Shown one piece after another: positions 1-6,217 of a stretch of DNA of 6,639 nucleotides. Numbering within the stretch: the first letter of the stretch is position 1; the number at the start of each line of letters is the position of its first letter. The translations under genes and the position numbers were made by a program. The notes beneath the pieces were generated by a model. That model worked only from the letters and a program-made list of their open reading frames with translations. It was not told the DNA's origin and searched no databases. Origin of the DNA: Chloroflexota bacterium (lineage in GTDB: Bacteria; Chloroflexota; Dehalococcoidia; UBA3495); contig JADFNR010000154.1 of the NCBI GenBank assembly GCA_022563275.1, positions 1 through 6,639 of the forward strand. The letters are read 5' to 3'.

Positions 1-1062
1 CTGCAAGAATTCGAAGGAAGTGTTGGGTATCCGGTAGCCGCCGCCGACGTAGTGATGCGTTGAGAGATAGGCCCTGGGTTTCATGGCGCCGTAGGCCCCG
101 CTGGCATGCACCGTGCGGACCTCCCGTGCGGTGAGACGGCCATCCCGAGTCATTCCGGATTTGATCGTGACGAAAGTAGGATGGGTCGGGTTGCTGGCGG
201 TGAGTTCTTCCACGGAACTCATGACGATCTTGACCGGACGGTTGGCCATCTTGGCCAGGAGGTAGGCGATGGGCAGGTCGCGGGTGTCGCCCTTGCCGCC
301 GAAGTCTCCCCCGATGGACGTCACGTTGACCCTGATCCGCTCTTCATCAAGTCCGACCGCTTCAGCCAACTGCCGGCGGGCCCGGAAGGGGGCCTTGCTG
401 GAACACCAGGCCTGGATGCGCCCGTCATCGTCGATGGCTATGACGCTGGCGAAGGGCTCGATATAGCCCTGGTGACGGCTGGGCACGGAGAACGAGTGCT
501 CCAAGACGATATCGGCCTCCGCGAAACCTTGGACCAGATCGCCCTTGGTCCACGAAAGCCTGGTCTGGCCGTTGTGGATATCCGGCGCCAAGACGTGGAG
601 GGGCGCTCCCTCGTAGGCGGCGACGTCGTCGTGGATCAGGGGGGCGCCGGGCAGCATCGCCTCCATGGGGTCGAAGACCGCCGGCAGCTCTTCGTAGTCG
701 ACTTCTATGAGCAGGAGCGCCTCTTCGGCGGCTTCCGGCGTCTCCGCGGCCACCGCGGCCACCCGGTCGCCGATGTAGCGGACCCGGTCCCAGCAGAGGA
801 CGGGCAGGTCCCGAAGCACCTTTCCCTGGTAGAAACCGCGGGCGTCTTCTCCGGTGATCACGGCCATCACTCCGGGGACGGCGCGGGCCGCTGCGGTGTC
901 GAAACCCCGGATGCGGGCGTGGGGGTGAGGGCTGCGCAGTATCTTGCCGCACAGCATCCCGGGCAGCACCACGTCGGCGGCGAACAGAGTTTCGCCGGTA
1001 ACTTTATCCGGTCCGTCGATACGGCTGACGGACTGGCCGATGATTTCAGATTGGAAGACCAT
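1..1062 (-). CDS. Molybdopterin-binding large subunit, xanthine dehydrogenase / aerobic CO dehydrogenase (CoxL-like) family; C-terminus cut by the window edge
   Basis: The first 354 residues of a protein that normally runs to about 750-800 are present. Members of this family carry the Mo-molybdopterin cofactor and hydroxylate purines, aldehydes, N-heterocycles or CO, working with an FAD subunit and a 2Fe-2S subunit in the cytoplasm. Residues about 9-120 match the alpha/beta hammerhead domain, with the opening IGQSVSRIDGPDKVTG, the RSPHPHARI stretch (43-51) and a VPGVMAVITGEDA segment. The cofactor-binding part follows, with HQGYIEP (197-203) and IGGDFGGK (250-257), a variant of the family's GGGFGGK motif. 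The active-site loop that separates CO dehydrogenases from other members should lie just past the window edge, so the substrate is undecided. The ATG at 1062 follows AAGG with 9 nt spacing. No FAD or Fe-S subunit gene lies upstream; they may lie downstream, outside the window. Confidence 0.93.
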   Translation of the reverse strand, partial: MVFQSEIIGQSVSRIDGPDKVTGETLFAADVVLPGMLCGKILRSPHPHARIRGFDTAAARAVPGVMAVITGEDARGFYQGKVLRDLPVLCWDRVRYIGDRVAAVAAETPEAAEEALLLIEVDYEELPAVFDPMEAMLPGAPLIHDDVAAYEGAPLHVLAPDIHNGQTRLSWTKGDLVQGFAEADIVLEHSFSVPSRHQGYIEPFASVIAIDDDGRIQAWCSSKAPFRARRQLAEAVGLDEERIRVNVTSIGGDFGGKGDTRDLPIAYLLAKMANRPVKIVMSSVEELTASNPTHPTFVTIKSGMTRDGRLTAREVRTVHASGAYGAMKPRAYLSTHHYVGGGYRIPNTSFEFLQ

Positions 1063-1147
1063 TTTTTCTAACCTTAGTTTGGCTTTGCTTGAAAAGTGTT
1101 GATAATGACCGGTGGCCCCGGCCCTCTCTCAGCGTCCCTTACGCCGT

Positions 1148-1248
1148 CTGTCACCCCGAGTGGAGCGAGGGGTCTCATTGCCATCGGCCAGCGCTGTCAT
1201 TCGAGTAAAGAGATTCCTTCCCGACGCGTCGGGACCTCGGAATGACAG
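1148..1248. repeat. Cluster of dispersed-type palindromic repeats between the peptidase and molybdenum enzyme genes
   Basis: Three copies of a 12-13 base unit occur here: CTGTCACCCCGAG (1148-1160, plus), CTGTCATTCGAG (1194-1205, plus) and CTCGGAATGACAG (1236-1248, the same unit inverted). The second and third form an inverted pair that matches except for one missing base. They enclose a perfect 16-base palindrome, TCCCGACGCGTCGGGA (1219-1234). The first copy makes its own small hairpin, CCCC at 1154-1157 against GGGG at 1169-1172. From memory, units of the form GTCATTCCGAG...GGAATCTC are scattered through intergenic regions of many environmental bacterial genomes, including Dehalococcoidia. 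The cluster starts about 30 bp past the stop codon of the peptidase gene, so in RNA it could fold and protect or end that transcript. No T-run follows it. Confidence 0.75.
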
Positions 1249-1279
1249 TTTTAAGGCAACGCCGTTACGTTTTGATAGG

Positions 1280-2641
1280 CTACTCAACAGCCAAGGACCC
1301 CATGGGGTCCCACGCGGGCAGGACGATGGGCTCAAGTTCCAGCGCCTTTCGCAGTTCTGGCGGCAGGTATTCTTTGGGCACGGCGATCTCAAACATGTAC
1401 TCCGCGAACCAGGAATCGTTCATCAGGAAGAACCCCTTGTTCCCCACCTTGTCGTCCCAACTGTTCTCCACGCGCCAGCGGCGCGGCACGCCGTCCACCA
1501 CGTCGACGCCGGTGAACATCATGGCGTGGGTCATGCTGGTCTGGTGGTATTCCAACCGGGCCGCCTTGTCCAATGAGAAATCGGCCCCGTAGACACCGGC
1601 GTAGTCAAACAACTCGGCGTCCCACAGGCCCAGGTCACGGTGCATCTGCTTGCCGGTGTCGCACCCCATCCACACCGGCTTGCCGTCTTCCAGCATCTTC
1701 TGGGTGATGTCCTTCATGAGTTGAATGTTCACGTTCAGATATTTGATGGGCGGGGCGTCCACCACGTTGCCCAGGTATTCCACGGTGAAGGTCGCGCCCT
1801 CCGGGCTGGTCTCCCGGGGGTCGTGGACCAGGCTGACGTAGTCATGGATGTCGGTCTGGAGGTAATTGGCGGCGAACTCCAACGGAGTCAGTTTCCCCGG
1901 CCGGGTGAATTCGCCGTCTTTGTCCTTCCACTGCCAGTCCACTTCCGTGGGCGGCGTGCCCAGGTGGATGCACAACATGTCGTAGACCACTTTCAGGGTC
2001 CTGTCCTTGATGGCGCGCAATTCATCCAGGCCCGATTCCTCAGTGTAGGCGTCTCGTATCCGCTTGGCCCCCTGCCGGGTCTGGTAGTTGAGGCTGGCGT
2101 TCATCCGGGACGAATTCGCCGAACTCTCGGTCTCGGGCATGGCGCTCTTGGGGACGACGCCGTGTTTGGCCACCAGCGCGGTGAACATGTCCCACTGTCC
2201 GCCGTCTGAGATTGGGTTCTGCAGCAGGAAGGCGACGGTCCGGTCGCCGGCGGGCCGGTCCGCCGTCTCTATGACCGCCTCCAAGATGAAGTTGGCCCGC
2301 TCCAGCTTGTCCCAAAACATCAAGTAGTTCTGGCTGAATTCAAAGTCCTTCACATTGAGGATGTTTCTGGTGTCCACCCGGCACAGGTTCAGGCCGGCGA
2401 ACATCCAGCAGCGCCCGGACTTGGCCTGGTTGGTCACGGACCAATCGTCAAGCACGATCGAGAACGAATGGGGCGATTCGGTGACTATCGACCGGCTGAG
2501 GGCCATGTCGTTGACGTCGTGCTGAGTCACCACGTTCTGCACCAATCGCTTGCTGGGGTCGGCATCGAAGCTTTCCCGGAACCCGGCCACGCTCTCTTGG
2601 GTTAGGGCTCCGGGGCCGTTGGCCTGTGTATCTTTGTCCAT
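1280..2641 (-). CDS. pepC: Aminopeptidase C / bleomycin hydrolase-type cysteine peptidase (papain-like, family C1B)
   Basis: Complete at 453 residues, the usual length for this family. These are cytoplasmic papain-fold cysteine peptidases, generally hexameric barrels with the active sites inside, which trim N-terminal residues from peptides and can inactivate bleomycin. The catalytic set is intact: oxyanion Gln72 and Cys78 in NQAKSGRCWMF (71-81), His372 in MTHAMMFTGV (370-379) and Asn393 in VENSWDD (391-397). The tail, LPAWDPMGSLAVE (441-453), matches the conserved family C-terminus that lies in the active-site cleft and gives aminopeptidase specificity. There is no signal peptide, consistent with a cytoplasmic enzyme. 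The ATG at 2641 follows AGGTG with 7 nt spacing. The gene has 297 bp of repeat-rich DNA upstream and 217 bp downstream, so it is probably transcribed alone. Its job has no visible link to the oxidative enzymes around it. Confidence 0.95.
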   Translation of the reverse strand: MDKDTQANGPGALTQESVAGFRESFDADPSKRLVQNVVTQHDVNDMALSRSIVTESPHSFSIVLDDWSVTNQAKSGRCWMFAGLNLCRVDTRNILNVKDFEFSQNYLMFWDKLERANFILEAVIETADRPAGDRTVAFLLQNPISDGGQWDMFTALVAKHGVVPKSAMPETESSANSSRMNASLNYQTRQGAKRIRDAYTEESGLDELRAIKDRTLKVVYDMLCIHLGTPPTEVDWQWKDKDGEFTRPGKLTPLEFAANYLQTDIHDYVSLVHDPRETSPEGATFTVEYLGNVVDAPPIKYLNVNIQLMKDITQKMLEDGKPVWMGCDTGKQMHRDLGLWDAELFDYAGVYGADFSLDKAARLEYHQTSMTHAMMFTGVDVVDGVPRRWRVENSWDDKVGNKGFFLMNDSWFAEYMFEIAVPKEYLPPELRKALELEPIVLPAWDPMGSLAVE

Positions 2642-2673
2642 TTTGAAACACCTAAATCTTAACTCGGACCCAT

Positions 2674-2703
2674 AGTCTATCCCGTCTATTGCATTCGGGC
2701 CAA
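2674..2703 (-). promoter_or_regulatory. Weak candidate sigma-70-type promoter for the cysteine peptidase gene
   Basis: On the minus strand TTGGCC (2698-2703, 4 of 6 to TTGACA) is followed after 18 bp by TAGACT (2674-2679, 4 of 6 to TATAAT). This would start transcription near 2667, about 25 bp before the ATG at 2641. Matches of this quality arise by chance, so the call rests mainly on position. Confidence 0.3.
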
Positions 2704-2747
2704 AAATTTGTCGTACGCTGTCCTCGGAACATGACTTACGCGCGCCC

Positions 2748-2820
2748 TTCGACGGACCCAGGACGAACGGTTTTCAGTGTGGAAACCAATTCGTCATCCG
2801 CTCGTGGTGAGCGCGTCGAA
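2748..2820. repeat. REP-like inverted repeat pair in the peptidase upstream region
   Basis: The left arm TTCGACGGACCCAGGACGAACGG at 2748-2770 and the right arm at 2798-2820 (ends CCGCTCGTGG and GCGTCGAA) are inverted copies of one another, matching at 17 of 23 positions, with a 27-bp spacer. From memory, the pattern TTCGACAGGCTCAGGACGAACGG with its inverted partner CCGTTCGTGGTGAGC...TCGAACCAC is a very widespread dispersed palindrome in environmental bacterial genomes. Read on the plus strand it gives the often mis-annotated peptide pattern RPSTxPGRT...SSARGERVEPP. The arms here have drifted, suggesting an old copy. A role in RNA folding or as a transposase-mobilised REP element is inference. 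Confidence 0.75.
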
Positions 2821-2870
2821 CCACCACTCCGCCACCTACTTGGTCTCCGACAGAACGCTGGCCCCCATCT

Positions 2871-2901
2871 CCGACCACGTCGAGAGTCTCGACTTCGTCG
2901 G
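2871..2901. repeat. Hairpin-forming inverted repeat
   Basis: CCGAC-CAC-GTCGAGA, then G, then TCTCGAC-TTC-GTCGG: two stem blocks of 7 and 5 bp separated by a 3x3 internal loop. The tip would open somewhat because only one base separates the inner arms. It lies between the REP-like pair and the CCCTCCCC hairpin, all in the same gap, and is probably part of the same repeat-rich patch. No T-run follows on either strand. Confidence 0.55.
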
Positions 2902-2907
2902 ACCTAA

Positions 2908-2931
2908 CCCTCCCCCGTGCGCTGGGGAGGG
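2908..2931 (-). repeat. CCCTCCCC/GGGGAGGG hairpin just past the membrane protein gene
   Basis: An 8-bp perfect GC stem (2908-2915 with 2924-2931) and an 8-base loop, starting 7 bp beyond the stop codon of the membrane protein gene. Its position suits a transcript-end hairpin, but the minus strand continues with TTAGG instead of a T-run, so it is not a standard intrinsic terminator. From memory, short CCCTCCCC...GGGGAGGGTTAGG elements are also dispersed repeats in many GC-rich genomes, and this may be one. Confidence 0.5.
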
Positions 2932-2938
2932 GATTTAA

Positions 2939-4045
2939 CTAGAAGATACGGCGGCTGGTGCTCAGTTCTTGCAGGAAAAGCTCCAGCCGTTCCTGAAATT
3001 CCGGGTTGGCGGCAAAACCTTTTTTGCCCTTACGGGACAGGGCCTCAGCCTGTTCCAAGGATGCGGCCGAGTAATAGGCCGGAGGTATGCGGAACTCGGA
3101 CTCTCCGGCCAGCACCACCATGCCCTGGGTGGAAGCCTCCTGTTCCAGCCGCTGGGAGCTGCCCAGTTTCTCCCGCAGATCGTTCACGCCGGCCATGCCG
3201 TGGTGCAGGTAGACCTCCGACAACAGGTCCCGCTGTTTCTGGCTGGTCATGGTTTTCATCACCACCGAGTTTCCGATGCGGCGGCGGCGAATGGCCGCCG
3301 TGAGATACCCATAAAACAGCACAGCGGCGGCGAACAGGCCCAGTATCACTGCGGCGCCCATGAGGAAAAGGATGGCCCGGACCAACTGCACCGCCCAACC
3401 CCCGGCGAAGAGGTCCGAAAGGAATCCGGGCCCCTCGGCCTTCACCGGCACCCGGGTCACGACGATCTCATCGATGCCCGCGATCTTACCCAGTGAGACG
3501 ATCTCCGGGGTCACGTCTTTGGAGTGGACCACCAGCATATTGAAGGCGAAGAATTGCCCTTTCTCCACGATGGCTTTACCGAATTCGACGATGCTCTCGC
3601 CACGCACCTGCGGGTTGGATTTTTCGTTTAGATAGCTGGAACTGGCCTCGATGGGCCGTGCTTCAATGACCCGGCCGTCGATCACCTGGAGGCCCCAGAC
3701 CTGGTCCTGGTCGAATTGGGTCTGCAGGATATCGACTTCGCCGTTATTGATCACCCGCATGGCGTAGATGCGCAGATTAAGGTTTTCGCCCTGGATGTCC
3801 TGATTCTGGAAGGTGATTTGAAGGTCTTCCACCGGGGTCCGGACATCCAAGACGTCGGTCTCACGCAGGATCTCGTAGGTCAATTTTGGATCGGGCTCAC
3901 CGAGGTTGGAGAGTCCGAAGAAAAGGGCCAGCGAGACCGAGACGGCAAAAGTCAGCCCGGCAAAGGTCCCGCTGCGGTGGTCTTTAGCCCACCGCCCCGC
4001 ATTCTTGACCAGGGTTTGATACCGGGATTCAGGAAGGGCGGCCAT
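2939..4045 (-). CDS. Two-pass membrane protein of unknown function with a large external domain
   Basis: Complete, 368 residues; I do not recognise a named family. Residues 1-26 are short and basic (cytoplasmic by the positive-inside rule). TM1 is about 27-46 (TFAGLTFAVSVSLALFFGLS), and residues 47-217 form a probable beta-rich extracytoplasmic domain. TM2 is about 219-248, followed at once by RRRR (253-256), which puts the C-terminal 110 residues, charged and mostly helical by composition, back in the cytoplasm. Within the external domain, the pattern LRIYAMRVINNGEVDI (91-106) and GKIAGIDEI (186-194) recalls an unnamed module found beside membrane anchors in many bacterial hypothetical proteins; this is from memory. 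No catalytic motif, lipobox or metal site is visible. The ATG at 4045 has only a purine-rich GAGAAGAAT before it. It lies 78 bp after the LLM gene with no obvious terminator between, so co-transcription is possible. Confidence 0.88.
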   Translation of the reverse strand: MAALPESRYQTLVKNAGRWAKDHRSGTFAGLTFAVSVSLALFFGLSNLGEPDPKLTYEILRETDVLDVRTPVEDLQITFQNQDIQGENLNLRIYAMRVINNGEVDILQTQFDQDQVWGLQVIDGRVIEARPIEASSSYLNEKSNPQVRGESIVEFGKAIVEKGQFFAFNMLVVHSKDVTPEIVSLGKIAGIDEIVVTRVPVKAEGPGFLSDLFAGGWAVQLVRAILFLMGAAVILGLFAAAVLFYGYLTAAIRRRRIGNSVVMKTMTSQKQRDLLSEVYLHHGMAGVNDLREKLGSSQRLEQEASTQGMVVLAGESEFRIPPAYYSAASLEQAEALSRKGKKGFAANPEFQERLELFLQELSTSRRIF

Positions 4046-4123
4046 ATTCTTCTCTGAGCCTCAAACCCGCCGGGACCGCGGCTGAAACTGGTGTTTTTAG
4101 GCTGTGCCCTTTTATCTTACACA

Positions 4124-5365
4124 CTAGCGCACGAACTCAGAAGCCAGGGCGCCGATGTCGACGTTCTCCACGTCAGGACGCGAAGCCCTTATCTCCTTCA
4201 TCTGGTCCGGGTCGTAGCTCGCGGTCAGCTCCTTCAGGCGGGGATATACCTCTTGGCTGAAGAGCTTCATGGAAGACAGGGTCTCGTCGAAGGTCATGAA
4301 CCCGGCCTGGCTCATCATCATCAGGTTGCCAAAGCCGCCGCAGTACTCATAGAAGTTCTTGATCTGGTCGTAAACCTGGTCCGGAGTCCCGGCAAAGACG
4401 TTGCCCCGCGCCATCTGCTCAGAAACCGTTGGCGCCAACGGGATGCCCGCCCCGGTCTGCGCGCCCCGCATGATGGTGGCCGACACCGCCGGCGGGTGAT
4501 AGCCGGGCGGGTTGCTGAATTGGGGCGGGACCTTATTGGAGGTCATGTACCAGAGCAGCTTCTCGGCCAGATCGAGTCCCTCCTTCTCGGTCTTTCCCAC
4601 GCTGATCAGGCCGCAGTAGGCGAGCCGGTCGATGGGCATGGCCGTTCCGTGGGTTTCCATATATGACTGGCGGTAGCCGTCGAATATGTCCCGGATCCTG
4701 GGATATCCGGCCAGGAATACCGCGCCGATATGTCCTCGCTGGGCGACCTGGGCCGCCGTCCCCGCGCTGCCCATGGTGACCCACACCGGGGGATGCGGCT
4801 GCTGATAGGGCCGCGGCCAGATGTTGACCTGCCGGGCGTGGAACCAGCGGCCTTCGAAATTGAACGGACCCTCATGATGAGTCCAAGCCTTGGTGATCAG
4901 GTCGTGGGCCTCCCATAATTTCTCGGTGCCCCGGTACGGGTACACATTGGCCGGGGCGGTCTCATAGGGCACTCCTCGCACGAACCCGCATTCGAGGCGG
5001 CCCCTGGAGAGCACGTCGATCAACGCCATCTCTTCCGCCACCCGGACGGGCTGGCTTCGGTTGGCCACCGGGTTGCCCAGGATCAGGAGGCGGGCGTTCT
5101 TGGTCTCCCGGGCCAGGATACCCAGCATGATGGGCGCCGCCGGCACCATGCAGGTGGCCGTCTGGTGGTGCTCGTTGTTCATGATGTTGAGGCCCATCTC
5201 GTCGGCCGCGCACCACATATCCAGATACATATTGTAGAGATCGGCGCCGGTCTTGGGGTCGAAATGCTTATTGGGCAGGTTCACCCGGATGGACTCGTAG
5301 GAGTCGGCGTCGGGCAGGTAGGGATAGGCGTCTTCGGTGAAAAACCAGGCTCTCAAATCAGGCAC
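4124..5365 (-). CDS. LLM-class flavin-dependent oxidoreductase (bacterial luciferase-like monooxygenase family)
   Basis: Complete at 413 residues, slightly longer than the usual 330-400. Family members bind reduced FMN (or F420 in some actinobacterial and archaeal groups) in a TIM barrel and use oxygen to oxidise substrates such as alkanes, sulfonates, aldehydes or cyclic ketones; the flavin is usually supplied by a separate reductase, not seen here. Typical marks are NNEHH (63-67), ILGNPVANRSQPVRVAEEMA (95-114), SRGRLECGFVRG (120-131), WPRPYQQPHPPVWV (183-196) with the following GSAGTAA, and GTPDQV (326-331). The start is GTG at 5365: the codon just before it is an in-frame TAG, no longer frame is possible, and the conserved RAWFFTEDAYPYLP begins at residue 5. 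The ribosome site is weak (AGAAG, 3 nt away). It follows the alpha/beta hydrolase by 60 bp and probably shares its transcript. Substrate unknown. Confidence 0.93.
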   Translation of the reverse strand: MPDLRAWFFTEDAYPYLPDADSYESIRVNLPNKHFDPKTGADLYNMYLDMWCAADEMGLNIMNNEHHQTATCMVPAAPIMLGILARETKNARLLILGNPVANRSQPVRVAEEMALIDVLSRGRLECGFVRGVPYETAPANVYPYRGTEKLWEAHDLITKAWTHHEGPFNFEGRWFHARQVNIWPRPYQQPHPPVWVTMGSAGTAAQVAQRGHIGAVFLAGYPRIRDIFDGYRQSYMETHGTAMPIDRLAYCGLISVGKTEKEGLDLAEKLLWYMTSNKVPPQFSNPPGYHPPAVSATIMRGAQTGAGIPLAPTVSEQMARGNVFAGTPDQVYDQIKNFYEYCGGFGNLMMMSQAGFMTFDETLSSMKLFSQEVYPRLKELTASYDPDQMKEIRASRPDVENVDIGALASEFVR

Positions 5366-5373
5366 CTACTTCT

Positions 5374-5398
5374 AATGGTCTTTGGCAATGATCTTTGG
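5374..5398. repeat. Tandem 12-bp direct repeat just upstream of the LLM oxidoreductase start
   Basis: AATGGTCTTTGG (5374-5385) and AATGATCTTTGG (5387-5398) match at 11 of 12 positions with one base between them, giving a 13-bp period. They lie 9 bp before the GTG start, where the translation signals should be. They could be a regulator site or an RNA element, or a simple local duplication; the sequence does not decide. Confidence 0.6.
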
Positions 5399-5425
5399 AA
5401 TAAACCGGGGTCTGATGGCGGCCCG

Positions 5426-6205
5426 CTAACCGGAAGCGAATTCCAGGAAACGGGGCACAAACTCGCCCGGCTGCTCGATGTGCGGATGATGCCCAGAATC
5501 GGGTATCACGGACAGACGCGCGCCGGGGATCAGGTCCCGCAACGCCGCGCCGTAGTCTGTCGAAACTATACCGTCGTTCTCCCCCCAGAGCAGGAGGGTG
5601 GGGATGTCTATGCGGTGCAACCGGTAGCGGAGCTTCGGGTTGTGCATGTACGGCTCCCAGGTGTAGAGCCCGTGGGCCACCCTGTTGGCCGCCACCGTCT
5701 GGAACTCTTCTTCTGTCATCTCCGCCGGGTCCGGGGCCATCGAACGGTCGTGCCAGGTGGCCCGCAGAAGTTCCTCGGCGGAGAGAGCGAATACATCGGC
5801 TATATCCCGGTCGAAGGGACCGCCCGGCTTGATGCCCACTGAGTCCACCAGGACCAGCTTGGAGAAACGGCCGGTGCTCAATACGGCGATCTCGGCGGCC
5901 AGCCAACCGCCCATGGAAAACCCCAGCAGGATGGCGTCTTGGAGTTCCAGGGAATCGATCAGGTCCAGATAAAGGAAGACCAGGTCCTGCAGGCCGTCGA
6001 AATGCTCGGGGATGGGCGTGCCGTCGAACCCAGGGTGCGTGGGATGATACATCTCGAAGTTGCCGGAGATAGTCTCAGCGAACGGCAGATGGTCCACCGG
6101 CCCATCGCCGCCGTGGAATACCAAGACCGGGGGTCCGGAGCCCCGCCGAATCACGGGAATATCCACCCCGCGCAGTGAAACCAAATTTGATGTATCGCTG
6201 GTCAT
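5426..6205 (-). CDS. Alpha/beta hydrolase
   Basis: Complete, 259 residues, a normal length for single-domain alpha/beta-fold hydrolases such as esterases and meta-cleavage product hydrolases. The catalytic triad is readable: Ser97 in the nucleophile elbow GFSMGG (95-100), Asp211 in GENDG (208-212) and a histidine in SGHHPHIEQP (237-246), probably His239. The oxyanion HGG is at 31-33 after strand VLVF. A cap region occupies about 125-195, with no strong substrate clue. There is no signal peptide, so it is cytoplasmic. The ATG at 6205 has a good ribosome site, GGAAGG with 6 nt spacing. It is the first gene after a strong terminator and a candidate promoter, and is followed by the LLM oxidoreductase after 60 bp. 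Next to a Rieske oxygenase and an FMN-type monooxygenase, a ring-cleavage-product, lactone or ester hydrolase role is reasonable, but this is inference. Confidence 0.93.
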   Translation of the reverse strand: MTSDTSNLVSLRGVDIPVIRRGSGPPVLVFHGGDGPVDHLPFAETISGNFEMYHPTHPGFDGTPIPEHFDGLQDLVFLYLDLIDSLELQDAILLGFSMGGWLAAEIAVLSTGRFSKLVLVDSVGIKPGGPFDRDIADVFALSAEELLRATWHDRSMAPDPAEMTEEEFQTVAANRVAHGLYTWEPYMHNPKLRYRLHRIDIPTLLLWGENDGIVSTDYGAALRDLIPGARLSVIPDSGHHPHIEQPGEFVPRFLEFASG

Positions 6206-6211
6206 GCCCGA

Positions 6212-6217
6212 CCTTCC
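6212..6217 (-). promoter_or_regulatory. Ribosome binding site of the alpha/beta hydrolase
   Basis: GGAAGG on the minus strand, 6 nt before the ATG at 6205. It settles the choice of this start over an upstream ATG near 6254, which is in a different frame. Confidence 0.75.

Noticed and set aside
106..1071. 321-codon plus-strand open frame
   Set aside because: It is antisense to the molybdopterin-binding subunit, whose minus-strand frame shows conserved family motifs; long antisense frames are common at this GC content.
1148..1248. CRISPR-like array from three related 13-mers
   Set aside because: One unit is inverted, spacing is irregular and the units are too short; the palindromic repeat explanation fits better.
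1129..1392. 87-codon minus-strand frame overlapping the peptidase end and the palindromic repeats
   Set aside because: It runs through the dispersed repeat and out of frame through the 3' end of the clear peptidase gene; low-complexity Arg/Pro/Ser content typical of an antisense or shifted frame in GC-rich DNA.
1640..2209. 189-codon plus-strand open frame
   Set aside because: Antisense to the peptidase gene with intact catalytic residues; His/Val/Gly-rich composition and no recognisable motif.
2723..2735. CTCGGAACATGAC, resembling the CTCGGAATGACAG unit at 1236-1248
   Set aside because: It needs a two-base insertion to align, has no partner arm nearby and could be chance.
2689..2907. 72-codon open frame on the plus strand in the gap upstream of the peptidase
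   Set aside because: It translates the REP-like repeat (RPSTDPGRT...SSARGERVEPP), a pattern familiar as a false gene call, and lacks a ribosome site and any family match.
2908..2931. Intrinsic terminator for the membrane protein gene
   Set aside because: The hairpin is strong but is not followed by a T-run on the minus strand, so it is listed as a hairpin repeat and not as a terminator.
4046..4123. Promoter or terminator between the LLM and membrane protein genes
   Set aside because: The best -10 candidate (TAAGAT on the minus strand) has only a 3 of 6 partner at -35, and no stem with a T-run is visible.
5165..5842. 225-codon plus-strand open frame across the LLM-hydrolase junction
   Set aside because: It is antisense to two genes with complete family motifs and resembles no protein family.
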